64,000 nucleotides of DNA from Amorphochlora amoebiformis (GCA_054601695.1 BAAHQB010000100.1:496001-560000), one strand, 5' to 3'; shown: positions 1 through 32,492, counted from the stretch's first letter. The notes: generated from the sequence alone by a model not told the origin. Numbers and translations: made by a program.

Positions 1-154
1 TACGAATTGTGTATGCACATAATATATAACGTGTATAATACCCATATGATGTATTAGAAATATATATATACATATATATAATATATATATGAGATATATG
101 CAAGCAGGTTTTGTGTGTGTGTATTGAAACTTTGATTGTAAATATGTGTTTTAG
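1..154. repeat. TA microsatellite, left end
   Basis: TA-rich intronic sequence before the first exon. Confidence 0.5.
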
Positions 155-277
155 GGGCGGGTGTCCAGACTCGGGGCGAATATTTCAGGAGCGGGGGTAT
201 GTCGAGTATTTTCATACACTCAATAAGGAGGTGAATATGTATATGTATAAGTATTATATTTGTATTCGTAAGATGAG

Positions 278-320
<43 letters not shown>

Positions 321-583
321 TATATATATTGTACATTTACATATACATACATATATATATATACATATGTATATATATGTATGTATGTACATGTGTGTAT
401 GTGTATGTATACATGTAATGTGCATGTATACACATATTATGTGTATATGTATATGTAATATATGTATGTATGTATGTATGTATGTGTGTGTGTGTGTGTT
501 TGTGTGTATATGTATGTGTATTTATGTATGCATACATATTATATACACATATATATATATATATATAAATATACATACATATG

Positions 584-633
<50 letters not shown>

Positions 634-839
634 CGTATGTATGTGTGTGTACATAGATATCTACATGTATATACACACACACATATGTACACATACATAT
701 ATTATGTATATACATACATATAATACACATACATACATACATACATATGTGTGTGTGTGTGTGTTTGTGTGTATATGTATGTGTATTTATGTATGCATAC
801 ATATTATATACACATATATATATATATAAATATACATAC

Positions 840-872
<33 letters not shown>

Positions 873-1507
873 CGTATGTATGCGTGTGTACATAGATATC
901 TACATGTATATACACACACACATATATACATATATACACATACATATATATACATACATACATATTACATATATATATATATATATACACATATTATATA
1001 TATTACATATATATATATATACATACATATACATTAAGGTTGTAGTTAGGTGAATCTAAGTTTAGGGTTATGGTTAGAATAGCATCAGGGTTAGGATTAG
1101 AATTAGGATTAGTAGATAAGAGACCTGTTCGTCTTGTTCGGACACCCTGAGGACGCCGAATAGACGGACTTGTTCGGACACCCTGATTCCGCCGAATAGA
1201 CGGAAGATCAGGAATACAGATGATGCCTGCGCTCTATGCTATAATCGCTAAAATCTACAGATATACTCTTCCCCCCCCCAAAGCACACACGTGTACATTT
1301 ACACATACATAAATGCATATAGAGTCCCGCATCAAAATGTAATTGACGACGACTTTTTTTGTTCAGTTTGTTCGCAACTTGGACGGGTCGTACGATATCG
1401 TGGACATGAAGGATGCGAGGGAGCTTCAGAAGAACGGAAAGCTGCGCTCCGAGAAGATTGGATACCTACCGTTTGGAGACGGGGAAATTCTGGTCCGCAC
1501 AGAGTGA
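155..1507 (+). CDS. 3' end of an unidentified protein gene (two exons)
   Basis: Two exons fit together: 155-230, entered in phase 2 after a TTTTAG acceptor and leaving in phase 0 at GAG|GTGAAT, and 1367-1507, entered in phase 0 after TTGTTCAG and ending at TGA 1505-1507. The joined C-terminus has about 71 residues, including [19 protein letters not shown] and [20 protein letters not shown], and ends GEILVRTE. It is charged, soluble-looking and free of low complexity, unlike the surrounding repeat translations. The upstream part lies outside the window. The intron between the exons holds CA/TG microsatellites, a 265-bp tandem duplication and degenerate TTAGGG. I do not recognise the family. 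The gene is convergent with the large minus-strand gene that ends at 2112. Confidence 0.62.
483..935 (+). repeat. Tandem duplication, period about 265 bp
   Basis: 483-688 and 748-935 share long near-identical blocks, including the TG-run, the segment around TATGCATACATATTATATAC and the segment ACATAGATATCTACATG. Lies within an intron. Confidence 0.7.
1128..1204 (+). repeat. Two-copy 37-bp tandem repeat
   Basis: Two copies of a unit containing TTGTTCGGACACCCTGA and CGCCGAATAGACGGA, intronic, GC-richer than its surroundings. Confidence 0.6.
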
Positions 1508-2111
1508 CTGAGTGCATTTGCTGGTGGCAGTACAGCTTTATATACATACAAACTATCTGTACTGTGCTCATCGGCCGTTGGAATTACGAGTAAATGGCAT
1601 GATGATAACATGTTTCAATACTACTAAAACGCTCTAGTGTATTATGTTACTGTAATTTATCTAGTTTATGTATATACTAGACATAGCAGCTGCTATGCAC
1701 ATATCTTTCATGCTAAAATTGCATTTGCATCATAACACTAGTACCTGGCCACTAAATAGATATCCAGTATGATATATTCTGTATTCTACTATTAACTAGT
1801 ATTAAGTACATTTCTTTCATCTAAAAGCTAGCTGAATTCGCAGAGTGGGTGGGTTAGTATAAGGATTAGGGTTAGGGTAAAAATTGGAAATGAGTTCGGG
1901 CTGGGGTTAGGGTTAGGGATAGGGTCTAGAGGGTAGGGATAGGATAGGTTAGGGTCAACCGTAGCTGTATCTAGTATATACATACTAGACATAGCCCTTA
2001 GCATGCGATTTTTTTTTTTAACGAGGATACTATAGTTTGTTAATTTTGTCTCAATGACAACAATATGTAAGTTACAAGGCCGACGCCGCAATATTAAATT
2101 AAAAATCTAGG
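1508..2111. other. Convergent 3' spacer, CTAG-rich, with degenerate TTAGGG
   Basis: Between two convergent genes. Several CTAG tetramers occur at 1620-1830 and near 1970, with a short degenerate TTAGGG stretch at about 1851-1950. No coding exon was found. Confidence 0.5.
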
Positions 2112-18072
<15,961 letters not shown>

Positions 18073-18684
18073 CGCATCTGAGAGGTTGGTTCATGAGGAC
18101 GTCTGTCGACCGCCAAGAATTGGACCTGCATTCACATAATTGTGTGCGATATATATAACTGAGATGCGAGCTATACGACTAGTGTATCGTGTGATCCAGG
18201 AAGAGATAGTAGGGTTATAGGGGCAGAAGGAACTCCATAGGTCGAACAGGTTTGTGAACCTAAGAGTTTCAGCGGCTGCGTAGGATCCCCAAGCCTCGTG
18301 TTTCGTCCTCTACCAAAGCTCATAGATCCACTGAAGCATATCACGAATATAGCGCTCGCAACCCCAGCCAGCTGAAGGTGTGGGCGTGCCCTGAGGCCGG
18401 ATATCGCATGCGTCAATCTCAAATTTCCGGACAATAGTGTAAGATTTCGCCCGGGTTCCCGTACCTCGAGTGGCGAAAAAGGGGATTACGATCGTAGGAA
18501 GTCTGTATATCCAAATTCATACGCTAGAAGCCGCGAATATTCCCCCAAATCGACCGTGAGACGGCTCCAATGCCCCGCTCAGCCCAGAATGGCGTACGAC
18601 AGGTTTGACCATCGGCTCCGAAGAAATCGAAAGTGGAAAGAATTAATTCTGATTTTGGCGGCGGTACATTTTGGAGAGGGTCCG
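18073..18684. other. Divergent intergenic region, gene of 446 residues / rpl24
   Basis: About 610 bp of ordinary, non-repetitive sequence with balanced composition separate the two start codons. It presumably holds both promoters. I see no TATA-like box that stands out, no further coding exon with clear splice sites, and no microsatellite. Confidence 0.5.
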
Positions 18685-20053
<1,369 letters not shown>

Positions 20054-20368
20054 GCTCCTTGTCGATTGGAGCTGCGATTGATTCACGGGTCTGAGAGCCA
20101 CTCACAAGATCAGCCAGGCGTAAATGTTAATAACCCTTAAAGATGGAGCAAGGATTGCTAGGTTGCTAGGATTACTTGGATGGTTGTAGGTGGAGAGGGA
20201 AGCAAGGTGTTGCGCATGGTTGACCTAGTTGACGGTGTAGATCCGACTTGTATCAGCACGATTATTAACAATTTTTATTGTCCCCAAGCTTTAAAATGTA
20301 TATATATATATATATATATTCTGGATATTATATCTAGTATATATATATATATATATATATATTAGCAT

Positions 20369-20402
<34 letters not shown>

Positions 20403-20647
20403 TACATATATATTATATAATATATATACATATACATATATACATATTACATATTATATATATATCATAGTACTAGACGAGATACATTCACAGCAATGCC
20501 TATACGTGCTATACTGTTACTCTGTACATATATTTAGCGATCATCATCACTGGATGTTCCTTCGAAATCAGTGCGCGCTCGAGCTACTAGCTAGATACGG
20601 ATACTACTAGAGCTAGCCTGATCGATTTTCATCCGATGAATCGCCAA
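20054..20647. other. Convergent 3' spacer between rpl24 and BDP1
   Basis: Holds TA microsatellites at about 20300-20465 and a CTAG-rich stretch at about 20475-20640 that runs up to the BDP1 stop codon. No coding exon was found. Confidence 0.5.
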
Positions 20648-21060
20648 CTAGTCGAAGGAGTACTCCTCCTCAAAGCCACCATCCTCCATGTCATCCAGCT
20701 CGAAGTCTCCTACAAGATCATGGTCGTCGATGTTCCCTACGCATTCTTCATCGGCTCCAATTGGTATCTGATCGTGTGGAATATGTGGATGTGCATATAC
20801 ACCGTGGTTATGTATCCATGTGATGTATCTCTGCGTGTGTGTGTGTAGATGTAAAACGTGCATGTATATATTTACATATATTTTTGTTGATAATATATAT
20901 ATATATATATATATATGTAAATAGGTATAAATATATGTATATATCATTTATATACCTGAGCCTCCTCCTCCTCCTCCTCATAGTCATTATCATCCCTATT
21001 TATTTATATATCACATTCTGTATATGTTAGTAATATATCTACACACTACATATTTATAGG

Positions 21061-21159
<99 letters not shown>

Positions 21160-21188
21160 TATACACATATATATATATAAAAATATAT

Positions 21189-21229
<41 letters not shown>

Positions 21230-21483
21230 GAAACCCGTAGAGTTCGTCTCCTTCAATCCCAGTGACAATTCTTTCCCCATTCGCTTTTCCTTCTCGCCGG
21301 TTGCTCTTACCCTTCCCTTTACCCTCTTCATTGCCCACAGCGTGATTAAATCTGGAATACATATACATATCTCTATATATACATTACGTAATATGTATAT
21401 TATACAAATTATGTCATGTATACACTTATGTATGTATGCATACACATACACACATGCACATATATATATATATATATATATAT

Positions 21484-21535
<52 letters not shown>

Positions 21536-21537
21536 CT

Positions 21538-21574
<37 letters not shown>

Positions 21575-21929
21575 TATATATGTATACGTTAATATATGCG
21601 TAGATAGATTTATATACAAGAACACATGCGCACATGCCTATAAATATACCCAGATGTATGTGTACACACACTATATTAATTATATTGCATTATATTCATA
21701 TATTCATGTTTATATATACATATATATGTATATGTGTATATATATATATGTGTATAAATACACACATGTATATATATATATATATAATATTTGAGATATA
21801 AATATGAAAATGGTTATATATCCTTTTTTATATATTACATATATGTCTATATATGCACATAAATATTATATATATGTAATATGTAGATGTATCAATAAAT
21901 ACGTATTTGTATGTTGCTTACACAGACGC

Positions 21930-21975
<46 letters not shown>

Positions 21976-22300
21976 ATATATACACGCATACAGACATCAT
22001 AAATCCCAAACCCCATCCATACCCAAATTCCCACCTCTCCCCTCCATCTCGGCCCTGACTGCCACTAGCATTCAGCTTTGAGTCTGAGCTCTGATTCTGG
22101 TTCTCACGGCGATGAGAGTGCGAATTCTCGTCATTCTCGGGATCCTCTTGTTGATCTTCGTCATCAAGCATGTCGCCGAGGGCCTCCAAATCACTGTCCA
22201 TGTCACCATCGATTTCGTTCTGTTCGGGCTGGTTGTTCGGGTTGAGGTCGCGCGTCAGGGGTTGTTTAGAAATGTGTTGTATCATGCATACATATACTAG

Positions 22301-22337
<37 letters not shown>

Positions 22338-22577
22338 TATATTATTACGCTAACATACATACATACGGATAGACAGCATCCATAAAAACACCAGAAATTA
22401 TCCATCAAACACAAATATATGATCTCACCACAGCGGTCGGCGGCATCGCTATTACCCCCCTTCCTTTCTGTTTGCTGTTGACCCCAACAGCCGTCTTAGT
22501 CTCCCTAATGGAGTCGACGACATTGACCTCCCCCCCCCTTTCTCTCGTCTTTGCTTCTTCTTCGGCTGGGAGGATAG

Positions 22578-22608
<31 letters not shown>

Positions 22609-22677
22609 AATATGTATATATGCCTATATGGTGGAAAGTTAAATTAAAAATCACCATTGTATATACATACATTCACC

Positions 22678-22710
<33 letters not shown>

Positions 22711-22807
22711 TTATGTAACACATATATGTATATATAAATGTGTGTATATGTGTATATATACCTATCTTATATATAATAATAGACAAAAACATATTATTTA
22801 TATACAA

Positions 22808-22853
<46 letters not shown>

Positions 22854-22854
22854 C

Positions 22855-22889
<35 letters not shown>

Positions 22890-23095
22890 CATTACATATA
22901 TATATATATATATATATATGTACAATGTATATATATATATATAATATATCTATATATATTTACATGTATGGAAGGGATTAAGTTATAATTCACGATTTGA
23001 TGGCGGTTGTTTTTGAGATTGGCCACTCTGGAAGCCTTTTCGCTCTTGCTCTATCTTACTTTGTTTATGTCTTTCCGCAGCCTATGCGTGTACAT

Positions 23096-23143
<48 letters not shown>

Positions 23144-23282
23144 GTATATATATATTATCTTTATATATATGTGTAATATTACATGTATTTAAATATATAT
23201 ATATATATATATATATTATACATACATGTATATATATATATATAATATACATATATATGTATATATATATACACACACATAT

Positions 23283-23367
<85 letters not shown>

Positions 23368-23519
23368 CACACTAAACAAGGCACACTAAACATTTATATA
23401 TACATACATATATATATATATATATACATACATATATATATGCATATATATATATATATGCATATCTATATATATATATATATATTTAAATATATATTAA
23501 TCTGAGTAAGAGTATATCT

Positions 23520-23577
<58 letters not shown>

Positions 23578-24041
23578 CACATATCCATATAAACACACAC
23601 GCACAAAGATACACACATCACGTCTAAACACACACACCCAATAGTAAAAATACTTTAAATTATCCAATGCTTCCAAAACTAAAAATACCTCCTTCCGCTT
23701 CTCGGTATGTATTCTTATTTTCTCCCTCTCCACCTCAGCTATAGGTAAGGTCTTCTTCAGGGCCTTGTCTACCTGTTAGTTGTGTCAACAGTCGTAAACA
23801 GGCCGATATGAGAGTACATGTATGTAGATGCGTATATTATGGATATGTGTATGGTTAGGTAGTGTTGTGGAATGTCGACGTAAATGTTATATGATTTCAC
23901 GTACGTATGCTTCTGATAGTAATGTATGTATTAAGAATGTGCGTGGAGTATGTATGTAAGTGTGCAAAAATATTATGTAATGTATATGTATGTATATACA
24001 TGTGTATATACATATATATATATATATATATATTATATGTT

Positions 24042-24075
<34 letters not shown>

Positions 24076-24088
24076 ATATATATCATTG

Positions 24089-24126
<38 letters not shown>

Positions 24127-24246
24127 TTAGATATGTACAGCTAACCTTATCTCGGTGTCTAGACTCCTCCTTCTTAAATTTTCTCTTGATTTGTTTATGG
24201 GTTCTACGTACAAAAATAATAATATGTATACATGTATATAATATTT

Positions 24247-24291
<45 letters not shown>

Positions 24292-24419
24292 TATATGTAC
24301 ATATGACGGATATTCCTATGAATTCTCGATACCCTCACACGCAGATGTGTAATATTACACATGTACATATTTTTAATTTTATCTATATCTATATGAACAA
24401 AGAAAATAATTTCCTTATT

Positions 24420-24461
<42 letters not shown>

Positions 24462-24597
24462 GGATTTATTAATATTCACCGATCTGGGAAAAGCGACGCG
24501 ATGAAATCAAAGTTCATGCCATATTGGGCGAGTGCTGCGTAAAACAGCGACGTCTCTTCAGCTTTCCATCTCCTCACTGACTCCCTGAATAATTTCC

Positions 24598-24663
<66 letters not shown>

Positions 24664-24782
24664 AAACATATGATGTATATATCTATATAAATAATACATA
24701 TTAGATTTATATATATATATATATATATTAATATATATATATATATATATATATATACGTATGTACATACATTTACATATTT

Positions 24783-24827
<45 letters not shown>

Positions 24828-25090
24828 ATACATATAATTACAATGTAAAAATATATCACATGCGTGTATGTAAGTAAACAATATGGAAACCAGTTTGTGT
24901 GCGCCTTAGACGAGAAAGACCCCCTAGTATTCTCCTCCACTCGCTATATATATATATATATATATGTGTATATGTATATCCATATATATATATAATATAT
25001 ATATATATAGATGTATATATAATATGTACAAATGTACAATATATTTATCATTTTATATGTATTTTTTTATATAATTTGTATGCTATATAC

Positions 25091-25136
<46 letters not shown>

Positions 25137-25188
25137 CGACTACAAAATATGTATACATACTTACATATATATATATATGTATATATAC

Positions 25189-25233
<45 letters not shown>

Positions 25234-25387
25234 CATACATATATATACACATGTATGTATATACAATATGTGTAAATCTATGTATCCACACATATGCGTA
25301 ATATTAATATATATAACCCCTAATATCCTGAGAATAAGCTAATATCTGGTCATTGTCGTAATACGACCCATCGAATTTCATATTTCT

Positions 25388-25437
<50 letters not shown>

Positions 25438-25711
25438 TTTTATATACATACCCATGCTTACATATTAATTTCTTTATGTGTACTATATTACATACATAAT
25501 ATGTTATTCATATTATTTACATTTTAACAAAACTCTCCTAACAATAAGCTAACCTGGTAATCGTCGTAATTCGGCTCAGTGGATTCATAGTTCATACTCG
25601 CGTCCTTCACAACCATCCTGCCCCCTAGCCATTGGACCTACGCAGTAAAATGTGAGAATATTTCGAACACATGTGCTGGTATCTTCAGGTTCTGTATAGC
25701 TCTCTTTCAGA

Positions 25712-25742
<31 letters not shown>

Positions 25743-25743
25743 C

Positions 25744-25779
<36 letters not shown>

Positions 25780-26410
25780 TATATATATATGTATTATATA
25801 TTATACATATATATTCGTACGTATAATACTTATCTAAATATATTATACATATATAGTCAAACCCAAAAAATGTCGCAAATACGAGATACATATGATATGT
25901 CAACTCTCTCTTCTCTTGAATCTGTTTGCTAGTGTAGTTTTTTTGATAAAAAGCTTTTTGGCGATAAATTTTTTTTTCCCTCTCTCTTTTTTTCCCCTCT
26001 TTTTTTCCTTCTCTTTCCTTCATTTTTTTCTGGCTTTTCTTTCCCCCTTGAGAGAACAGTTAGAAGACCTGGAGGGCGTTGGGGTTGGCGCTGATGTCGT
26101 AGTCAAGGAGGTCGTCGTCACTGTCCACGACACGTGCGGCATCTTGGGAAGGATCTGTTGCATTTTCCTGTCATGTTTTTGTATGATTTATCAATCTGTA
26201 TGTATAAGAATAGAGATATGTGTATGTGTGTACATTTATATATATATATATATATATATATGCATATTATACATGTACTTATATATTCTTATTGACTATA
26301 TATTCCTGCTGTATGTATTGATATACTTGTAAGATGGGTGGATGGATGGTGTATGTGTTTACAGGTATACATGCATATACATTTGATATACATTTGTTTA
26401 TGAAAAATAT

Positions 26411-26463
<53 letters not shown>

Positions 26464-26547
26464 TCATACATATGGGCAATATGTGTGGTACAGTCCACAT
26501 GTATAGAATATACAAATGTACGTATATACACACACATATATATATAT

Positions 26548-26632
<85 letters not shown>

Positions 26633-26924
26633 AATATGTATGTGCAAAACACATAATATGATACAGAATATAACAAATCATATTTAATACACGAACAGCA
26701 TATCTTTCAAGTGTACTTGTGCCGACGAGCTCGCGACCTCCCCCCCTTCCTGCTCGTTCTGATCCCCCATCCCCAATTTCTTCTTCTTCGCCTCCCGGAG
26801 CATCTTCCTCTTTAGTTTGTCAGCTTTCTTCCTCTCTATCGCTGACTTTGACTCCTGAAAATCACACGATTCATTCACGAACTCAACATGAAACTCACGC
26901 CCATCTGTATAATATATTTATATG

Positions 26925-26956
<32 letters not shown>

Positions 26957-27774
26957 ATATATATATATATATAACTTTCCGCCCTCAGCCCCCTGACTCA
27001 CCTGTCGCTCACTCGAGCTCTATGGCTCTCTCCTTACCTACTTTTCTTCTCTCCTGTCAGTCCCTATCTCAATCTCTCCACCTCTCCGCCCCCTCTCTCT
27101 CGCTCGTCATCCACAAAGACTCATTAACAGAAACTCAGAGCCCACCTCCCCTGTCGTTGTGTCCTGAATAATGTCGACCAGCCTCCGGTCCTCCGGCGGC
27201 GGCCGAACCGATGGCTGTCTTTGTCTCCGCTTGCGCTTGCGCTGAGGCCGCTTGGACGCGACCAGCAGTTGAGTGGAAGCCACCGCGTCGGGACTTGGAG
27301 CGGGCACTGAGCTGGACTGTTCTGATTCTTGTTCAAAATTCTGGGTCGGTGTGCCAGGTATAGTGGTGGAAGGGTTGGAGGTGCCCGAGAGAACGTTCTG
27401 GCAGAGAACATCTTGGGGCTGGTTCTGCTGAGTCGACATGGACAGCCGTTTGAGAAGGTCGGCCTTCCTCCCCGAGCGAGGGAGACCCTATTGGAGAGGA
27501 AGAGAGTTAATTATAGGCATTCATGTCGTAACATTCTCTGAGCATTAGAACGCTATACCTTGCTCGTGCACGCTTCTCTTAGCTGCATTAGTGTCATCTG
27601 AGCATAAATGGGGCCCGTACTGCCGCTGATTCAAGGCATATCACACAACGCTTCCTTATCCCATTCAGAGGCAACTGACCTTGATGAATGAACAGAGGGA
27701 ATCGAAACCCGGCCGGTAGGTGTCCCTCGGTTCCTCGATCGCAGACCCGACAACCGGCGCCCAAAGGACGCCAT
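20648..27774 (-). CDS. BDP1: TFIIIB subunit BDP1 (B''), SANT-domain RNA polymerase III initiation factor
   Basis: BDP1 joins TBP and BRF1 in TFIIIB and helps open RNA polymerase III promoters. Exons: 27774-27680, 27619-27559, 27487-27146, 26854-26738 (or to 26717), 26167-26069, 25637-25554, 24943-24891, 24584-24480, 24203-24146, 23772-23689, 23081-23060, 22565-22429, 22228-22035 (or to 22023), 21351-21235, 20995-20956, 20767-20648. All phases agree and give about 575 residues. The SANT domain, roughly residues 284-335, is clear: [19 protein letters not shown], then [18 protein letters not shown] and KKEE, as in eukaryotic BDP1. It is preceded by [11 protein letters not shown]. The N-terminus starts [10 protein letters not shown] and holds a SAP-like motif ([20 protein letters not shown], about residues 44-67). 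The C-terminus is very acidic. Introns are TA-rich, and one contains a decayed copy of exon 6. Confidence 0.87.
21063..21229. repeat. (TA)n in BDP1 intron
   Basis: TA block starting just downstream of the donor of exon 21351-21235. Confidence 0.9.
25339..25384 (-). pseudogene. Decayed copy of BDP1 exon 25637-25554 (3' part)
   Basis: Minus-strand TATTACGACAATGACCAG parallels the real exon end AATTACGACGATTACCAG, and the following TTAGCTTATT also matches, but the donor GT is replaced by AT. Confidence 0.6.
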
Positions 27775-27866
27775 TTTGCGCAAAATTCTTCTAATAGAAA
27801 AATTCGTCTGTCACTGCAGTATCACGAAATTTCTTTGTGACGTCACGTGAAGTGACGGCGTTGGTC
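27775..27866. promoter_or_regulatory. 92-bp bidirectional promoter between BDP1 and PI-PLC
   Basis: Only 92 bp separate the two start codons. The palindrome TGACGTCA (27838-27845, a CRE/ATF-type site) overlaps CACGTG (27844-27849, an E-box), and a further GTGACGG follows. The core looks like a shared bZIP/bHLH-type control element; binding is inferred from the motif only. Confidence 0.5.
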
Positions 27867-28605
27867 ATGGTTGCCTGGTCAATTAGTCGATGGTCAAAAT
27901 TGGGCCAGGATCGCTTCTGTCTAGCGATCGCGGCAGTAATAGTGAGCTTATCGGCGATGAAGATTGCTATACGTGCCTCTGACCCGCTTGTAGCGGTCGA
28001 AAACCTTCCCTACATTCTTGGGTTGATTGGAGGTGCTGTCGTCATCTTGTCGACTGTTCCAGCGCCGTGGGTGAGTGTCCCTTTCACGTGAGAGAATTCT
28101 AGACGAACAATGACCAAGATTTATATACTCTTCCACGAATTCGATGCAATTTGGTCAGGTTCAGGCGACATATAGCGTCGACGGGGCTCCGAAATGCGTC
28201 GAGGTCCGACTAAAAACTAAAAGCTAAGATGAACTGTATGCCTCAAGATTTTGATATTTAGAGTATTCTTGAAATTCTGCTAAACCTACTCAGTCCGAAG
28301 CCGATTTGTCGATGTCGTCCGTCCCGTTAAACCAGTTCCGACTGGTTGGGACACATAATTCTGTCCACGTCGCCGGTTGTGACCACAGATATTTCCTTCT
28401 GCCTTCTTCTATAATAAATCTGCATGCATGATTCTCCCTGTGTGCGTATCTATGTACATGGTTATATTAGACGAATTTACATGTCGATGTTATGTATATA
28501 TATGTTTACATGTGTACACACATATACAAAGTTTTCTGGATATAGGTTATATATATATATATATAAATTTGTATATATACATACATATATATATATATAT
28601 ATATT

Positions 28606-28636
<31 letters not shown>

Positions 28637-28714
28637 GTGTATATATATATTACATACTATATCACCATAATATTTTTGTATGTATGTGTACTATAACATG
28701 TTTAAATATACATA

Positions 28715-28752
<38 letters not shown>

Positions 28753-28861
28753 ATATATATATATATATGTATATATAATATAATATTATATATATATATT
28801 ATATATATATATAATATAATATAATATAATATAATACAATATAATATAATATAATATAATA

Positions 28862-28929
<68 letters not shown>

Positions 28930-29155
28930 GTTAATGTATAACGTACATACATACGTCATGCACAATGTGCCAACCCCCACAAGTAAAGTTCACAAATCAT
29001 TGTGTTGGTAATAAACCATATCTATTTCAGGATTATTCTCGATTTTTGTCCCATATTGGCAGTACACGCATCTGCCTCTTGTTCATCAGCTCAATTTTGG
29101 CATCAGACATATCGAGATTGATTTATGGTAAATTTAAGTAAATTTAAATTTACCA

Positions 29156-29239
<84 letters not shown>

Positions 29240-29296
29240 GCATACGAATAGCAATATGTATGCATGTAAATAGTTTATACATTTGCTTATATATAC

Positions 29297-29336
<40 letters not shown>

Positions 29337-29435
29337 CTTTTTTTGTAGGTTCAACAAGACGTTGGGGATCTGGGAGGTGTTTCATGAATGTATCGATAAA
29401 CTCACGGTATATCACAATTCATTGGATATGTATAC

Positions 29436-29468
<33 letters not shown>

Positions 29469-29565
29469 ATATATATTATATATATATTACATATATATAT
29501 ATATATATATATATTACATATATATATATATATGTATATATTTATGTACATAAATATGCATACAT

Positions 29566-29603
<38 letters not shown>

Positions 29604-29615
29604 GATATATACATA

Positions 29616-29673
<58 letters not shown>

Positions 29674-29822
29674 CTTATATATATACACATATATATATAT
29701 ATACATATATACACATATATACATATACATGTATGTATATAAAGTTTATACAATATATATATATATATTTATATATATATATATATATATACGTATATAT
29801 GTATAATTATATATTTATGTTT

Positions 29823-29863
<41 letters not shown>

Positions 29864-29887
29864 CATATATACAATATATATATATAT

Positions 29888-29922
<35 letters not shown>

Positions 29923-30072
29923 CAGTGCATATAATAAACATACCATATCATATCATATATATATATATATATGGGTTTATACATACATAAATATATATAT
30001 ATATATAGGTGGAATAGAATTATACATGGATATACGTACAAATTTGAATGCATTTAAAAATTTAATATATGC

Positions 30073-30122
<50 letters not shown>

Positions 30123-30424
30123 AGCCAATTTTTTTGAATGTATTGAAATCATTGAATACACGCACATATGTAAGGTAGTATAGCCAATGATAGCAGTTAT
30201 TATTACTTACCTTATCGATATCTTTATTGTCATCCCTAACAGTATCATTACTATCCTTCTCATTGTAGCACTATCTCTATCATCATCCCGCGGATTATTC
30301 TTCATTTTTTTTTTTATCATTTATTATTATTATTATTACGATTATAATCATTAGTATCACTAATTGTCGTATTATTAAAGCTACCCTTAGTATTACCATG
30401 ACATGCTTATGTGTTATAATATAT

Positions 30425-30498
<74 letters not shown>

Positions 30499-30764
30499 GT
30501 TACCCCCCTTCTGTTTTCTGATGTACTCTCACAGATCATGACCTGGTCGAAATCGAACCAAAATCACTTTCCACTGACCTTCAATCTAGATATCAAGGTA
30601 TTGATATGTGAGATATTTGCTTTCCTTATCTCGCTTCTCTCTCTCTCTACTTCGTCCTCTTTGGCTTTTATTCTTTATATCTCTCTCTTGTATGTATATA
30701 CACATATATACATATATGTGTTTGTGTGTGTTTGTGTGTGTACACATCCATATACATATATTTA

Positions 30765-30819
<55 letters not shown>

Positions 30820-30838
30820 CATTAAAAAAAAAGCTGAT

Positions 30839-30869
<31 letters not shown>

Positions 30870-31278
30870 ATATATATATTATATATGTTCCTATTTAAAT
30901 GTAGTATGCACACAAATGCACATTTCATTTTCCAACACACATATCTTAACATATACACATTTGTAAACGTGTATACATAGATACATTCATAATATAACTA
31001 TATTTAGGGTGCCTACATAGCTGGTACTAGTTACATGACTCCTTGGCTACTCGGCAGAGGCTTTTATGGTGACAAGAGGGATAGATATATATTTGAGGTA
31101 ATCTTTTCCGGGGTTCCAATTTCCCGGGATTCCCATTTTTGCCGGGATTCTCGATTTTTTATTTCGCTCTCTTTTTGTTCCTCTCTCGCTCTCTCTCTCT
31201 CTCTGAATCTCATTCTCACTCTCTTTCTCCGCTTATTCTACGCTCTCTCTCTTTCTCTCTTGAGATATGCGTATGTAC

Positions 31279-31329
<51 letters not shown>

Positions 31330-31361
31330 TTAATAATACATATCTATGTAAAAATATTTTC

Positions 31362-31405
<44 letters not shown>

Positions 31406-31652
31406 ATATATAAAAATAAATGTATACATACATACATATGTATATATATTATATATATGTATAATGTATACACGACTCTAGTGATACATATTTTTTCACA
31501 CCCACGAATCTCAAAATCTGTCTCTTGATCATATGAATAATACTCTAACTTACCGCCTTTTTCTTTCTTTATTATTTTATTTTTTTGTGAAAATCGCGGC
31601 CCGCGGGATGTAGATGCTCGAGAGAGAGGTTTTGGCCGTGTGGTATGAAATA

Positions 31653-31726
<74 letters not shown>

Positions 31727-32228
31727 TATATATATATACATATATATAAATATATATATATATATGTATGTATATGTGAATATATGTATATGAGTAGGTG
31801 TATGTATGTATGTGGGTGTATATATGCGTGTATGGAAGTATGTATGTATGTGTGTGTGTATAGGTGTCTATTCCGATTTTTTTTTACACAAGTATTTTTA
31901 GGTATATATATATATATATATATATTCATATAAACAACATACATGCAGCATTTGTGTTTGTAAATGTATTTATCATACTTATGCATTATATATCAAAAAA
32001 AATATGATGTTTATATGTTTGTATAAATATTAAGTTATTGTACACTTCTCATACTACATATAGACATAGACATATATATACATATACACATAAACATATA
32101 CTATAGATGATATATCCACATATATGTATATATATAATATATATAATATATATATATATATATGTATATTTATATAAACATATACTATATACTATATATA
32201 TATATATATGTATATATATAAATAAGTA

Positions 32229-32269
<41 letters not shown>

Positions 32270-32301
32270 TATACATGTATACATATATAATATATATGTG
32301 C

Positions 32302-32369
<68 letters not shown>

Positions 32370-32453
32370 CTATGTATATATTTGTATATTAACTTAGGGC
32401 TATCCCAAAGCTCGTCACCCCTGCGACTATAAAGACTGGGTTATATAATATAC

Positions 32454-32492
<39 letters not shown>

